The notes: a model not told the origin generated them from the sequence alone. DNA of 6,297 nucleotides from Thermoplasmata archaeon (GCA_021811505.1 JAJZOM010000049.1:1-6297), one strand, 5' to 3'; shown: positions 1-6,001, counted from the stretch's first letter. Made by a program: numbers and translations.

Positions 1-2
1 CA

Positions 3-35
3 TCGGATCAAAAATTGGAAAATGTGGTAAAATGA
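3..35 (+). CDS. Possible 3' end of an upstream gene (partial)
   Basis: Read in frame from base 3, the edge gives SDQKLENVVK followed by TGA at 33-35. This is a plausible charged C-terminus for a protein whose body lies outside the window. It would converge on pcn, with only four bases between the two stop codons, which is common in compact archaeal genomes. Ten codons cannot identify a family, and the other two plus frames cannot be excluded. One of them stops after nine codons, and the other runs on inside pcn as an antisense shadow. Confidence 0.3.
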   Translation, partial: SDQKLENVVK

Positions 36-39
36 GCAA

Positions 40-789
40 CTATTGTTCTATTCTAGGGGCCAGCAGAAAAGATCCTTTAATGAAACTGGAAGGAGTTGAT
101 TTGCTCTGCCCGAAGCTGAACTCAATGGTGAGGGGATACTCATCCTTGAAACTGAGCTTCAAATCATCGGAAGAAGTCAGTGATTTCACGAGTTTCAGCA
201 GGTATTCCAGTGGATAGGAACTCTTTATGGGACTCTGGCACTTGATTTCTTTGAGCATGTCCTTGGTAAGCACCATCTCGGATTCCTCGGAATCAGACAT
301 AGAACGGGCTTTGAAGTTTTCTGAACTGAGTGATAACCTTATTGAATCGGAAACGTCCTCAGCAGCCTTCAACCCCTTTTCCAGTTCAGTTTTTGTCAGT
401 ACAACATAAAATTCTGAATTAATCTGAGGAACTCTGGGAGTGGTCACAGTACTGTTGTCAAGCAGAGAAATGCTTTTCACGATAGTATTTATCTCGAACT
501 TCAGTTTCTCTTTTTCTTTGACCAGGGTCACGTGATCGGTCGAACTTGCGAGCCTGATAACTGATTTCAACCTTTCAACATCGAGTGAAATTTCCTCTTC
601 CCCTTCTATCTGGTACTCTATGAAAACTTCCTTCGGAATGTCAATGCTCATCATCGCAACGTGGGCGGGATCGACGGCCTTCACAGATACTCCATTGGCA
701 TCAATCTTGAACTTAGCCTCGGTGACAACGGTGTTCAACAGGTCAGCAATTTCTTTGAGATTCTTTACGGAAATAGTAAGTCGCAGCAT
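40..789 (-). CDS. pcn: DNA polymerase sliding clamp (archaeal PCNA)
   Basis: This is the ring-shaped processivity factor of replication. Three copies encircle DNA and hold polymerase, FEN1, ligase and other PIP-box partners. The 249-residue length is normal for archaeal PCNA. Visible landmarks are DPAHVAM (residues 40-46) in the first domain, the interdomain connector around 110-123 ending TTPRVPQI, DVSDSIRLSL (145-154) at the start of the second-domain core, SYPLEYLLKLVKSL (191-204), EYPLTIEF (217-224) and the C-terminal LLAPRIEQ, which matches the family's LAPKIE/LAPRIE end. The ATG at 789 gives the usual MLRL-type N-terminus and has a GGTG ribosome binding site six bases upstream. The gene lies 99 bases after a membrane protein gene on the same strand but has its own candidate TATA box. 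No odd residues were noted. The product identification is secure. Confidence 0.95.
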   Translation of the reverse strand: MLRLTISVKNLKEIADLLNTVVTEAKFKIDANGVSVKAVDPAHVAMMSIDIPKEVFIEYQIEGEEEISLDVERLKSVIRLASSTDHVTLVKEKEKLKFEINTIVKSISLLDNSTVTTPRVPQINSEFYVVLTKTELEKGLKAAEDVSDSIRLSLSSENFKARSMSDSEESEMVLTKDMLKEIKCQSPIKSSYPLEYLLKLVKSLTSSDDLKLSFKDEYPLTIEFSFGQSKSTPSSFIKGSFLLAPRIEQ

Positions 790-795
790 ACGTTA

Positions 796-799
796 CACC
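796..799 (-). promoter_or_regulatory. Ribosome binding site of pcn
   Basis: The minus strand reads GGTG followed by TAACGT and then the pcn ATG, a six-base spacing. GGTG belongs to the archaeal anti-16S consensus (AGGAGGTGA). It supports the ATG at 789 as the start and implies a leadered transcript. Confidence 0.5.
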
Positions 800-837
800 A
801 AACAATTCTACTTTAGCCTAAGATAATTGGTTGGATC

Positions 838-845
838 ATAATTAA
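838..845 (-). promoter_or_regulatory. Candidate TATA box for pcn
   Basis: The minus strand reads TTAATTAT here. Placing transcription about 27 bases downstream of its centre gives a leader of roughly 25 bases, enough to contain the GGTG site. A second AT-rich stretch at 821-830 is a weaker alternative that would give a shorter leader. Confidence 0.3.
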
Positions 846-873
846 GGCTTTTCTTGTTTTTTAGGTAAGATTG

Positions 874-883
874 AAATAAAAAT
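874..883 (-). terminator. T-rich stretch after the DUF998 gene
   Basis: Just past the stop codon, the minus strand reads ATTTTTATTT. Short oligo-T tracts commonly end archaeal transcripts without a hairpin, and none is seen here. It would separate this gene from pcn, though read-through cannot be excluded. Confidence 0.3.
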
Positions 884-888
884 GCCAT

Positions 889-1485
889 CTAAGATCGACT
901 CCCAAGATAATACAGCGATGTATATACAACCCAGAGAGAGAGCAGCACCGCTTCTATCATTTCGTAAACGCCCAGCCCCAGTCCAGTGTTAAAAACATTG
1001 AAATCCTGGAGAATGCCTACCAATATTGTCAGGAGACCGACTACAGCGCAGAAGAAACTCAAAGATCTGGAATAACCTTTCCCTGAAGTTATCGATGATG
1101 CGAATAGTATAATGCTGAGAGGGAACAGGATGAAGTATATCAGGGCAAAGAGCAAGTGTTCAAGATGGTGTGTCTCGTTGAAAACACCAACCAGCCCAAG
1201 TGAAATGCCGGAAATGGCCAGCAATACCGCAACATGCTTCTTGGCTGCACCGATTCGGTATAATGCCACGACGAATATCAGATTCATTATTGCTTCAAAA
1301 ATCAATCCGCCATTGAACAGGTAAGAATATGGATGAACACCAAGATCACTGAGGGCGTTACTATACCAGGAATACCATGGAGATAAACCAATATCGGCGA
1401 AGATAAGGGCAAGGGAGGCTATCGGCCCGATCACGCCAAAGATCAGGAACTTTCTATACTCATTTACTGTAGAATTAGATTCCAT
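889..1485 (-). CDS. DUF998 family integral membrane protein
   Basis: This is a 198-residue polytopic membrane protein of unknown function. Six hydrophobic spans are visible at about residues 13-32, 58-77, 84-102, 110-131, 141-160 and 173-193. Between spans 1 and 2 lies a W/Y-rich segment with ALSDLGVHP (44-52). This segment is the hallmark of DUF998 proteins, whose first loop typically reads YS...LSDLG and is followed by a glycine-rich second helix (FNGGLIFEA). Before span 4 there is an HHLEH cluster (106-110) that could bind metal or lie near the membrane surface; that role is speculation. No signal peptide, soluble domain or catalytic motif is seen. The ATG at 1485 has no ribosome binding site, but a TATA-like box about 27 bases upstream suggests a leaderless mRNA. 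It is divergent from gdhA. The family match is from memory of the motif and no function can be assigned. Confidence 0.75.
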   Translation of the reverse strand: MESNSTVNEYRKFLIFGVIGPIASLALIFADIGLSPWYSWYSNALSDLGVHPYSYLFNGGLIFEAIMNLIFVVALYRIGAAKKHVAVLLAISGISLGLVGVFNETHHLEHLLFALIYFILFPLSIILFASSITSGKGYSRSLSFFCAVVGLLTILVGILQDFNVFNTGLGLGVYEMIEAVLLSLWVVYTSLYYLGSRS

Positions 1486-1509
1486 ATCGAATCATAACTA
1501 CCTGGGATG

Positions 1510-1519
1510 TATAAATATT
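1510..1519 (-). promoter_or_regulatory. TATA box of the DUF998 gene (leaderless)
   Basis: The minus strand reads AATATTTATA, a good archaeal TATA box. Its centre is about 29 bases from the ATG at 1485, so transcription should start within a few bases of the start codon. This fits the absence of a ribosome binding site. Confidence 0.55.
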
Positions 1520-1564
1520 ACATTTGTGAAACGGCACATATTTCGGAGAAAGATGACGTTTTTC

Positions 1565-1577
1565 GTATCTATGATAC
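1565..1577. repeat. Inverted repeat GTATC-TAT-GATAC
   Basis: Perfect five-base arms flank a three-base centre in the middle of the divergent DUF998/gdhA region. It lies about 30 bases upstream of the gdhA TATA-like box and about 46 bases upstream of the DUF998 one. It could be a regulator site acting on either promoter. Short arms also arise by chance in AT-rich DNA. Confidence 0.3.
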
Positions 1578-1607
1578 TCGGAAACATGCTACAAAATAAC
1601 GTGGAAA

Positions 1608-1616
1608 CTTAAATTA
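1608..1616 (+). promoter_or_regulatory. Candidate TATA box for gdhA
   Basis: The sequence CTTAAATTA follows a purine-rich GGAAA that could serve as a BRE. Transcription about 27 bases downstream of its centre would begin near 1638-1640. That leaves a leader of about 25 bases carrying the ribosome binding site. Confidence 0.45.
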
Positions 1617-1636
1617 TGACCCAATAATCACTGTCA

Positions 1637-1651
1637 GTCTTCTTAGAAGAC
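1637..1651. promoter_or_regulatory. Palindrome at the predicted gdhA transcription start
   Basis: GTCTTCTTAGAAGAC is a perfect inverted repeat of seven-base arms around a single central T at 1644. It falls on the predicted transcription start and ends four bases before the ribosome binding site. As DNA it could be an operator for a dimeric repressor. As RNA it can only form a short hairpin, because the loop is tight. Its symmetry and position are seen directly, but its role is inferred. Confidence 0.4.
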
Positions 1652-1654
1652 ACA

Positions 1655-1660
1655 AGGTGA
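1655..1660 (+). promoter_or_regulatory. Ribosome binding site of gdhA
   Basis: AGGTGA sits four bases before the ATG at 1665 and matches the archaeal anti-16S consensus well. It fixes the gdhA start. Confidence 0.7.
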
Positions 1661-1664
1661 AAAA

Positions 1665-2915
1665 ATGCCAGAAGATTTGGACCCGTTTGACATAGCTCTT
1701 CAGCAGCTGAGAAAAGCCGCTGACGTTATGAAACTGGATAAGCAAGCAGTCGAATTGTTGAGCTCACCAAAAGCGATTTTACAGGTATCAATCCCTGTGA
1801 AGATGGACAACGGTGAGACAAAGGTATTCACTGGTTTCAGGGTACGATATAACAATGCTCGTGGCCCAGCCAAAGGTGGAATCAGATTCCATCCGGATGA
1901 GACGCTTTCTACGGTGAAAGCACTCTCTGCGTGGATGACATGGAAAACCGCAATAACAAACCTGCCTCTCGGAGGCTCTAAAGGTGGCATTATCTGTGAT
2001 CCAAAGAAACTCAGTCTTGGTGAACTGGAGAGACTTAGCAGAGGATATATCCGGGCGGTTGCTGATTTCATAGGACCGGAAATCGATATCCCGGCTCCGG
2101 ATGTATACACCACTCCCCAAATTATGGCATGGATGATGGATGAATATGAGACTATTGTAAGGCACTCCGCGCCAGGCGTTATCACAGGCAAGCCAGTAGA
2201 ACTCTGGGGATCGCTGGGAAGGGGCGATGCTACGGCTAGAGGTGGAATGTATGTTCTAAGGGAAGCCGCCAGAACAATCAATATGGACCTCTCGAAGGCC
2301 AAGGTTGCAATCCAGGGATTCGGCAATGCAGGCCAGTTTGCGGTGAAACTTGTTTCTGAAATGTTTAAATCCAAGGTGGTGGCTGTTTCCGATACAAAAG
2401 GTGGAATTTACGCAGAATCAGGCATAGACTACGAAAAGCTCCTTGCACACAAGCAAAAAACCGGGTCCGTGCAAAATTATCCCGGCTCAAAAAACATCAC
2501 TAATGAAGAACTCCTTGAACTCGGCGTGGACGTCCTGATACCCGCAGCAATAGAGAACCAATTGAGGGGAGACAATGCGAACAAGATCAAGGCAAAACTG
2601 ATACTAGAGCTTGCCAACGGCCCCACCACGCCTGAAGCAGACGAAATATTCTTCAAGAAGAATATCCTGTTGCTCCCGGATTTCCTCTCCAACTCAGGAG
2701 GTGTGACAGTTTCTTACTTTGAGTGGGTTCAGAACAGTGAAGGGTACTACTGGACAGAGGAAGAAGTACACGAGAAACTGGACAGGAAAATGACGGAAGC
2801 CACGCATTCTGTTCTGGATGCTGCCAAGAAATACAAGGTCGATCCAAGAACCGCTGCGTACACGGTATCTGTCAAGAGAGTATTGGATGCGATGAAGTTG
2901 AGGGGTTGGCTGTAA
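1665..2915 (+). CDS. gdhA: Glutamate dehydrogenase (hexameric, Glu/Leu/Phe/Val family)
   Basis: This cytoplasmic enzyme interconverts glutamate and 2-oxoglutarate plus ammonia with NAD(P). At 416 residues it has the usual length of archaeal GDH. The N-terminal domain has [11 protein letters not shown] with substrate-binding Lys70, MTWK with Lys94, [10 protein letters not shown] with catalytic Lys106, and PAPDVYT with catalytic Asp146. The spacing of these four residues equals that of Lys89, Lys113, Lys125 and Asp165 in the Clostridium symbiosum enzyme. The Rossmann domain shows IQGFGNAG (217-223) and AVSDTKGG (240-247). [12 protein letters not shown] (343-354) returns to the active site and includes the glutamate-contacting Ser region. 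Glutamate is the likely substrate, since archaeal GDHs have the same pattern. Cofactor preference cannot be read. The start is fixed by AGGTGA. The gene is monocistronic, divergent from the membrane protein gene, and followed 49 bases later by a tRNA. A palindrome at its predicted transcript start hints at regulation. Confidence 0.95.
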   Translation: MPEDLDPFDIALQQLRKAADVMKLDKQAVELLSSPKAILQVSIPVKMDNGETKVFTGFRVRYNNARGPAKGGIRFHPDETLSTVKALSAWMTWKTAITNLPLGGSKGGIICDPKKLSLGELERLSRGYIRAVADFIGPEIDIPAPDVYTTPQIMAWMMDEYETIVRHSAPGVITGKPVELWGSLGRGDATARGGMYVLREAARTINMDLSKAKVAIQGFGNAGQFAVKLVSEMFKSKVVAVSDTKGGIYAESGIDYEKLLAHKQKTGSVQNYPGSKNITNEELLELGVDVLIPAAIENQLRGDNANKIKAKLILELANGPTTPEADEIFFKKNILLLPDFLSNSGGVTVSYFEWVQNSEGYYWTEEEVHEKLDRKMTEATHSVLDAAKKYKVDPRTAAYTVSVKRVLDAMKLRGWL

Positions 2916-2931
2916 ACCTACCTCTCTTAAA

Positions 2932-2940
2932 ATTTTTTAT
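2932..2940 (+). promoter_or_regulatory. T-run: gdhA terminator and/or tRNA promoter
   Basis: ATTTTTTAT lies 17 bases past the gdhA stop codon. A six-T run fits an archaeal oligo-T terminator. It is also about 27 bases before the mature tRNA 5' end, where a TATA element for the tRNA gene would be expected. One element may serve both roles. It is a poor match to a canonical TATA box. Confidence 0.35.
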
Positions 2941-2964
2941 CCAACTTAGGATTACTGGAACCAA

Positions 2965-3036
2965 GCGGGTGTAGTGTAGGGGTTATCACTGGAGCTTCCC
3001 AAGCTCTAGACCCGGGTTCAAATCCCGGCACCCGCA
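2965..3036 (+). tRNA. tRNA-Gly (anticodon CCC)
   Basis: All arms fold. The acceptor stem GCGGGTG (2965-2971) pairs perfectly with CACCCGC (3029-3035), with A3036 as discriminator. The anticodon stem GGAGC/GCTCT encloses the loop TTCCCAA with anticodon CCC at 2998-3000, reading GGG glycine codons. The T arm CCGGG-TTCAAAT-CCCGG is perfect. The D stem (2974-2977 with 2986-2989) has three pairs plus one T-T mismatch. The 3' CCA is not encoded and must be added after transcription. No intron is present at the canonical site. No second copy of the 3' end was seen in the window, so there is no sign of an integrated element using it as an attachment site. Confidence 0.97.
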
Positions 3037-3169
3037 TACGCATTGAAATTCAGTTCACTGCATTCTAACCGTAATTTCCGCACTTGCTTTTCCCTGTTAA
3101 CGGAAGAATCCAGAGGGCGTGAAAAATAGCTATCTCATGAAGAAGGTGAATCTTTTTCGGATATGCCTA

Positions 3170-3577
3170 TTATCTTTTTCTCTTGATTACAAACGCATTG
3201 TCAACCCGGTCAAAACCTATTTTTGGATAATAATTTAGTGCAGTTTCCGCGGACAGCAGAATCAGACTGACCTCTTCTGAAAGCTGTTCACGCGTCCTGT
3301 GTACCATTTCCTTGCCTATTCCCATCTTCTGGTATTTCTTGTCAACGGCGAGATCCGACAGATAGCAGCAATAAGAGTAATCCGTGAGAGATCTGGCTAT
3401 GCCGACCAGCTGTCCATCAATCCTTGCAGTCACTAACATGTCAGAGTTTTCAATCATTCTCTGCATTCGGTCCAGATCTTCATATGGCCTGTTAATGCCA
3501 GATTTCTTGAAGAGTTCTGATAACTCATTCGCATTTACGGTTCCTTTCTTTTCGTAAACCACATTCAAGGCAGTCAT
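3170..3577 (-). CDS. GNAT family N-acetyltransferase
   Basis: This 135-residue single-domain protein fits the acetyl-CoA-dependent acetyltransferase fold. The central strand YLSDLAVDKKYQKMGIGKEM (residues 72-91) contains the Q/RxxGxG/A pyrophosphate-binding loop as Q83-K-M-G-I-G88. It is followed by the helix MVHRTREQL. A later strand, SLILLSA (104-110), leads to ALNYYPKIGF (113-122), the usual A..FY...GF segment near the acetyl-CoA thiol. Substrate specificity cannot be inferred; small molecules or protein N-termini are both possible. The start at 3577 is strongly supported by AGGAGG nine bases upstream. The gene follows the transsulfuration gene after 69 bases on the same strand, without a clear TATA box between them, so co-transcription is likely. 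A functional link to sulfur amino acids is only positional. A minus-strand TATTTTT at 3122-3128 might end the transcript. Confidence 0.85.
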   Translation of the reverse strand: MTALNVVYEKKGTVNANELSELFKKSGINRPYEDLDRMQRMIENSDMLVTARIDGQLVGIARSLTDYSYCCYLSDLAVDKKYQKMGIGKEMVHRTREQLSEEVSLILLSAETALNYYPKIGFDRVDNAFVIKRKR

Positions 3578-3586
3578 TCCAGATTT

Positions 3587-3592
3587 CCTCCT
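3587..3592 (-). promoter_or_regulatory. Strong ribosome binding site of the GNAT gene
   Basis: The minus strand reads AGGAGG nine bases upstream of the ATG. This is the best anti-16S match in the window, as expected for an internal operon gene translated from a leadered message. Confidence 0.7.
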
Positions 3593-3646
3593 AGGGTAAT
3601 TTTCGATTGAATGTTACCTCATTGGGTTGGAATTTCGAATAGCCAA

Positions 3647-4765
3647 TCATGAAGTCATTCTACGCAGGTCATCAACAATATCATCCGGATCCTCAAGTCC
3701 CACCGAAAGGCGGAAGGTACCGTCATTTATGCCCAGTTCCTCTTTTTCCTCACGACTGAGAGACCTATGTGACATTGTGCTAGGATGAGAAATGGTCGAG
3801 TTAGAACCACCTAGTGTATTCGCAGGAGATACAATCTGCAACTTCTTCATTTCCTTCATTAGTTCATTAATTTCTATGTCAATATCAAATGTTACAATGC
3901 CGCCGAATCCTGACATTGTTCTTCTGGCAATCTCATGATCGGGATGGTTTTGCAATCCCGGATATCTCACATTCCTGAAATCTTTGAGAGACTGCAGCCT
4001 GGAAGCTACTTTCAAAGCCGCATTATTTATGTGGTTCATCCTTACCTCAAGAGTTTTTATGCCCCTGAGAGTCAGATAAGCGGTATTTGGATCCAGGGAT
4101 GTGCCAAGAGTCCTTCGCAGATTGTCAATTTTTCCAATTAAAGTTTTATTACCGCTGGCTGAGCCAGCAATAGTATCATTGTGACCAGAAATAAATTTTG
4201 AAAGGCTCTGTAACACTACATCAGCACCGAGTTCAAGTGGTTTCTGGTTTACGGGAGTTACAAAAGTACTGTCCACAACAAGCAGACCATTATTTTCATG
4301 GACTTTCTTCGCTATCGCCTCAATGTCATATACTCTGAGAATGGGATTAGTCATGCTCTCTATCAGGACTATGTCGGCATTCCCCGCCTTCTCCAGCAAT
4401 GCCTGATTACCTTGATCGGCCACAACGGGAATCATATTCCAGTTCTTCATGTATTCTGTAACAAACTTATATGTCCTGGCGAAAGAATCTCTATGTATCA
4501 GTATTCTGTCTCCCGGTTTCGAAAGTGCCAGGAGAGTAGTAGATATCGCGCCCATTCCTGAGGAAAATGATGTTGCGATCTCACCACCATCCAGGATTGC
4601 CATTACCCTGCTCAGTTCTTCAACTGTCGGGTTTGATTCTCGGGAGTATCTATATCTTTCACCGTCAGGCATTAGATATGCACTGGTCTGATGTATGGGG
4701 AAAGTAAGGCTGCCCGTGACCGGATCAACAGTCTCCTTAATTGACGGTTGAAGATTCTTGTGCAG
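3647..4765 (-). CDS. PLP-dependent transsulfuration enzyme (cystathionine gamma-synthase/lyase-like), non-AUG start
   Basis: A fold-type I PLP enzyme of the Cys/Met metabolism family, probably joining activated homoserine to a sulfur donor. Numbering is from the CTG at 4765 (372 residues, normal for the family). Seen: TGSLTFPIHQTSAY (17-30), Y40-S-R42 and NPT (phosphate contacts), SSGMG (68-72), D165 (pyridine nitrogen), SLSK with Schiff-base Lys190, GHND, HPSTMSH (327-333), and RLSVGLED with carboxylate-binding Arg352. The first ATG (4672) would remove the conserved first 31 residues. The frame is open to a stop at 4766-4768, with no ATG, GTG or TTG in between. CTG, with AGGTGG upstream, is the only NTG codon; ATT at 4741 is an alternative. 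The CTG start overlaps thrB by 29 bases. Phe95 replaces the usual stacking Tyr and Asn322 the usual Glu of LGGxES, so gamma-synthase, lyase or another reaction remains open. Confidence 0.85.
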   Translation of the reverse strand: MHKNLQPSIKETVDPVTGSLTFPIHQTSAYLMPDGERYRYSRESNPTVEELSRVMAILDGGEIATSFSSGMGAISTTLLALSKPGDRILIHRDSFARTYKFVTEYMKNWNMIPVVADQGNQALLEKAGNADIVLIESMTNPILRVYDIEAIAKKVHENNGLLVVDSTFVTPVNQKPLELGADVVLQSLSKFISGHNDTIAGSASGNKTLIGKIDNLRRTLGTSLDPNTAYLTLRGIKTLEVRMNHINNAALKVASRLQSLKDFRNVRYPGLQNHPDHEIARRTMSGFGGIVTFDIDIEINELMKEMKKLQIVSPANTLGGSNSTISHPSTMSHRSLSREEKEELGINDGTFRLSVGLEDPDDIVDDLRRMTS

Positions 4766-5678
4766 TTACACCACCTGCCAATTTTGAAGAAACAATTGAA
4801 CAGTTATATCCATATTCAGCAAAAATCCGCTTTGAATCACTCTTTATACCTTCAATATCTGTTTTGTTATCTACTACAGCTAAAATACTCGGCCCCGCAC
4901 CGCTTATACAAACTCCGACTGCATCCCTTGAAAGAATGCTCTGTTTCACAGTGTCGTAAAATGGATAAACTGGTTTTCTTGCGACTTCTATAATATCATC
5001 ATTCATGCCGGATTTCACGAGATCCCGATCACCAGAAATGAGGCCTGCAACCAGAGAAGTTACAAATCTCACTCCCTGCACATAGGATTCGATCCCTACC
5101 TGTCTTGGAACCATCTGTCTTAACAGCTTTGTTTTTCCCTCTATGAAGAGTTCCGGGATAACTGTAATGAATGAAAAATCATGACTGAACTTTATTCTTC
5201 TGATTTTCATGGGGCTAATTGATTCCACCAGTACCAAGCCTCCATAGATGCTTGCAGCAACGTTATCGGCGTGGGCAGTCCCGGAAGAGGCCATCTCTCC
5301 AAGCATTGCATATTTCACTTTTTCGTCATCGGAAAGTTCCAGATTCAGCAGATCATCCACGGCAGAAATCGCTGCTGAGGCTGATGCGCCACTGCTTCCA
5401 AGCCCCAGTCCTGTTGGAACTCCTTTTTCAATGCTGAGAGTTATACTGTCGGTAATTTTCTTTTCCTTGAACAGTTCGAGCACGCTCAGGCCGGCAGTAT
5501 TCTTGACCGGATCCACTGGAAGACCATCTGCTATAATCTTTACCTGCCCATGAAAGTCCTGAGATGAAAATGAAGCCGTTACTCGATCGTGATAAGCTCC
5601 ATGTGCCACAGCAAGGACATCATACCCTGGCCCAAGGTTCGCGGAAGATGAATATGCAATTGCCGTGCTAGATTCCAT
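4737..5678 (-). CDS. thrB: Homoserine kinase (GHMP kinase family)
   Basis: It phosphorylates L-homoserine with ATP to O-phosphohomoserine, the branch-point intermediate to threonine and, in some organisms, to cystathionine. The 313-residue protein has all three GHMP motifs. Motif 1 is SSANLGPGYDVLAVA (11-25), where SANLGPGFD is diagnostic of homoserine kinases. Motif 2, the phosphate loop, is P88-TGLGLGSSGASASAA (88-103). Motif 3 is GVCISGAGPSILAV (255-268). AHADNVAAS (135-143) matches the family's HxDNVAP segment. The ATG at 5678 places motif 1 at the normal distance from the N-terminus. It is the first gene of a minus-strand operon, and its TAA overlaps or abuts the start of the transsulfuration gene, so the two are probably translationally coupled. 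A TATA-like box about 40 bases upstream predicts a short leader with no clear ribosome binding site. Other GHMP kinases are less likely, given motif 1. Confidence 0.92.
   Translation of the reverse strand: MESSTAIAYSSSANLGPGYDVLAVAHGAYHDRVTASFSSQDFHGQVKIIADGLPVDPVKNTAGLSVLELFKEKKITDSITLSIEKGVPTGLGLGSSGASASAAISAVDDLLNLELSDDEKVKYAMLGEMASSGTAHADNVAASIYGGLVLVESISPMKIRRIKFSHDFSFITVIPELFIEGKTKLLRQMVPRQVGIESYVQGVRFVTSLVAGLISGDRDLVKSGMNDDIIEVARKPVYPFYDTVKQSILSRDAVGVCISGAGPSILAVVDNKTDIEGIKSDSKRIFAEYGYNCSIVSSKLAGGVTAQESSTVN
4771..4776 (-). promoter_or_regulatory. Candidate ribosome binding site for the transsulfuration gene
   Basis: Inside the end of thrB the minus strand reads AGGTGG, then TGTAAC and TG, placing it six bases before the CTG at 4765. 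It resembles the gdhA site AGGTGA and is the best available support for a CTG start. It also encodes thrB codons (Ala-Gly-Gly-Val), so the match may be incidental. Confidence 0.35.
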
Positions 5679-5712
5679 TCAACACGCAATTAAGCTTTGG
5701 AATAAGAGAATT

Positions 5713-5722
5713 ACTTAATATA
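5713..5722 (-). promoter_or_regulatory. Candidate TATA box of the thrB operon
   Basis: The minus strand reads TATATTAAGT. Transcription about 27 bases downstream of its centre would start near 5691, leaving a leader of about 13 bases before the thrB ATG. No good ribosome binding site is seen in that leader. Confidence 0.4.
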
Positions 5723-5972
5723 CTATTACTATCGGTTATTTATCCAAAGAAATTGAACCAGTTCAGTAATACTCCATAGCCAAGCATGTTTTCCCATTGA
5801 AGTTTATGTGGCTTGTATCAGCCAGTTTCAAGGATTTGAATCAAAATGAATCTTCCTGGTAATACATGAATTCATTCAATTAGACTGCTTTGGCACTCTA
5901 TTGCAAAACGCAGATGAAAATTTTACCTTTGAACATTTGATGGCCAGAGCCTTTCTTCACAAAAAATTAATC

Positions 5973-5980
5973 CATATTAT
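5973..5980 (+). promoter_or_regulatory. Candidate TATA box of the methyltransferase gene (leaderless)
   Basis: CATATTAT lies with its centre about 26 bases before the ATG at 6002, after an A-rich run at 5961-5966. The position predicts a leaderless transcript, in line with the absence of a ribosome binding site before the ATG. Confidence 0.4.
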
Positions 5981-6001
5981 GATTATACTTGGCGTAGCTA
6001 A

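Larger units (their letters stand above)
5679..6001. other. 323-base intergenic region, no convincing gene
   Basis: This AT-rich stretch separates the minus-strand thrB operon from the plus-strand methyltransferase and holds their two divergent promoters at its ends. Between them I found only short palindromes, ATGAATTCAT at 5866-5875 and TGAACCAGTTCA (imperfect centre) at 5754-5765, and a 54-codon open stretch (5850-6011, plus) without a good start or recognisable family. No tRNA-like fold, tandem repeat or transposon end was seen. It could contain a decayed gene. Confidence 0.5.

Noticed and set aside
1700..2374. Long open frame (224 codons) on the minus strand inside gdhA
   Set aside because: It is fully antisense to an unmistakable glutamate dehydrogenase. 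Its translation shows no family features, and long antisense frames are expected opposite well-biased coding DNA.
2965..3036. tRNA-Gly as an attachment site for an integrated element
   Set aside because: No integrase and no duplicate of the tRNA 3' end are visible in the window, and the flanking genes are ordinary chromosomal genes.
3076..3105. TTCCG...CGGAA inverted repeat downstream of the tRNA as a hairpin terminator
   Set aside because: Five-base arms with a 20-base loop are too weak, and no T-run follows directly. A chance occurrence is more likely.
3647..4672. Transsulfuration gene starting at the first ATG (341 residues, MPDGERYRYS...)
   Set aside because: This start removes the conserved TGSLTFPIHQTSAY segment immediately upstream in the same frame and leaves the protein about 30 residues shorter than the family. 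The longer form is preferred, although its start codon is uncertain.
5898..5960. Short minus-strand frame KKGSGHQMFKGK resembling the KGSHHxF motif of HicA toxins
   Set aside because: It has only 20 codons, with stops on both sides and none of the rest of a HicA domain or a HicB partner. The resemblance is most likely chance.
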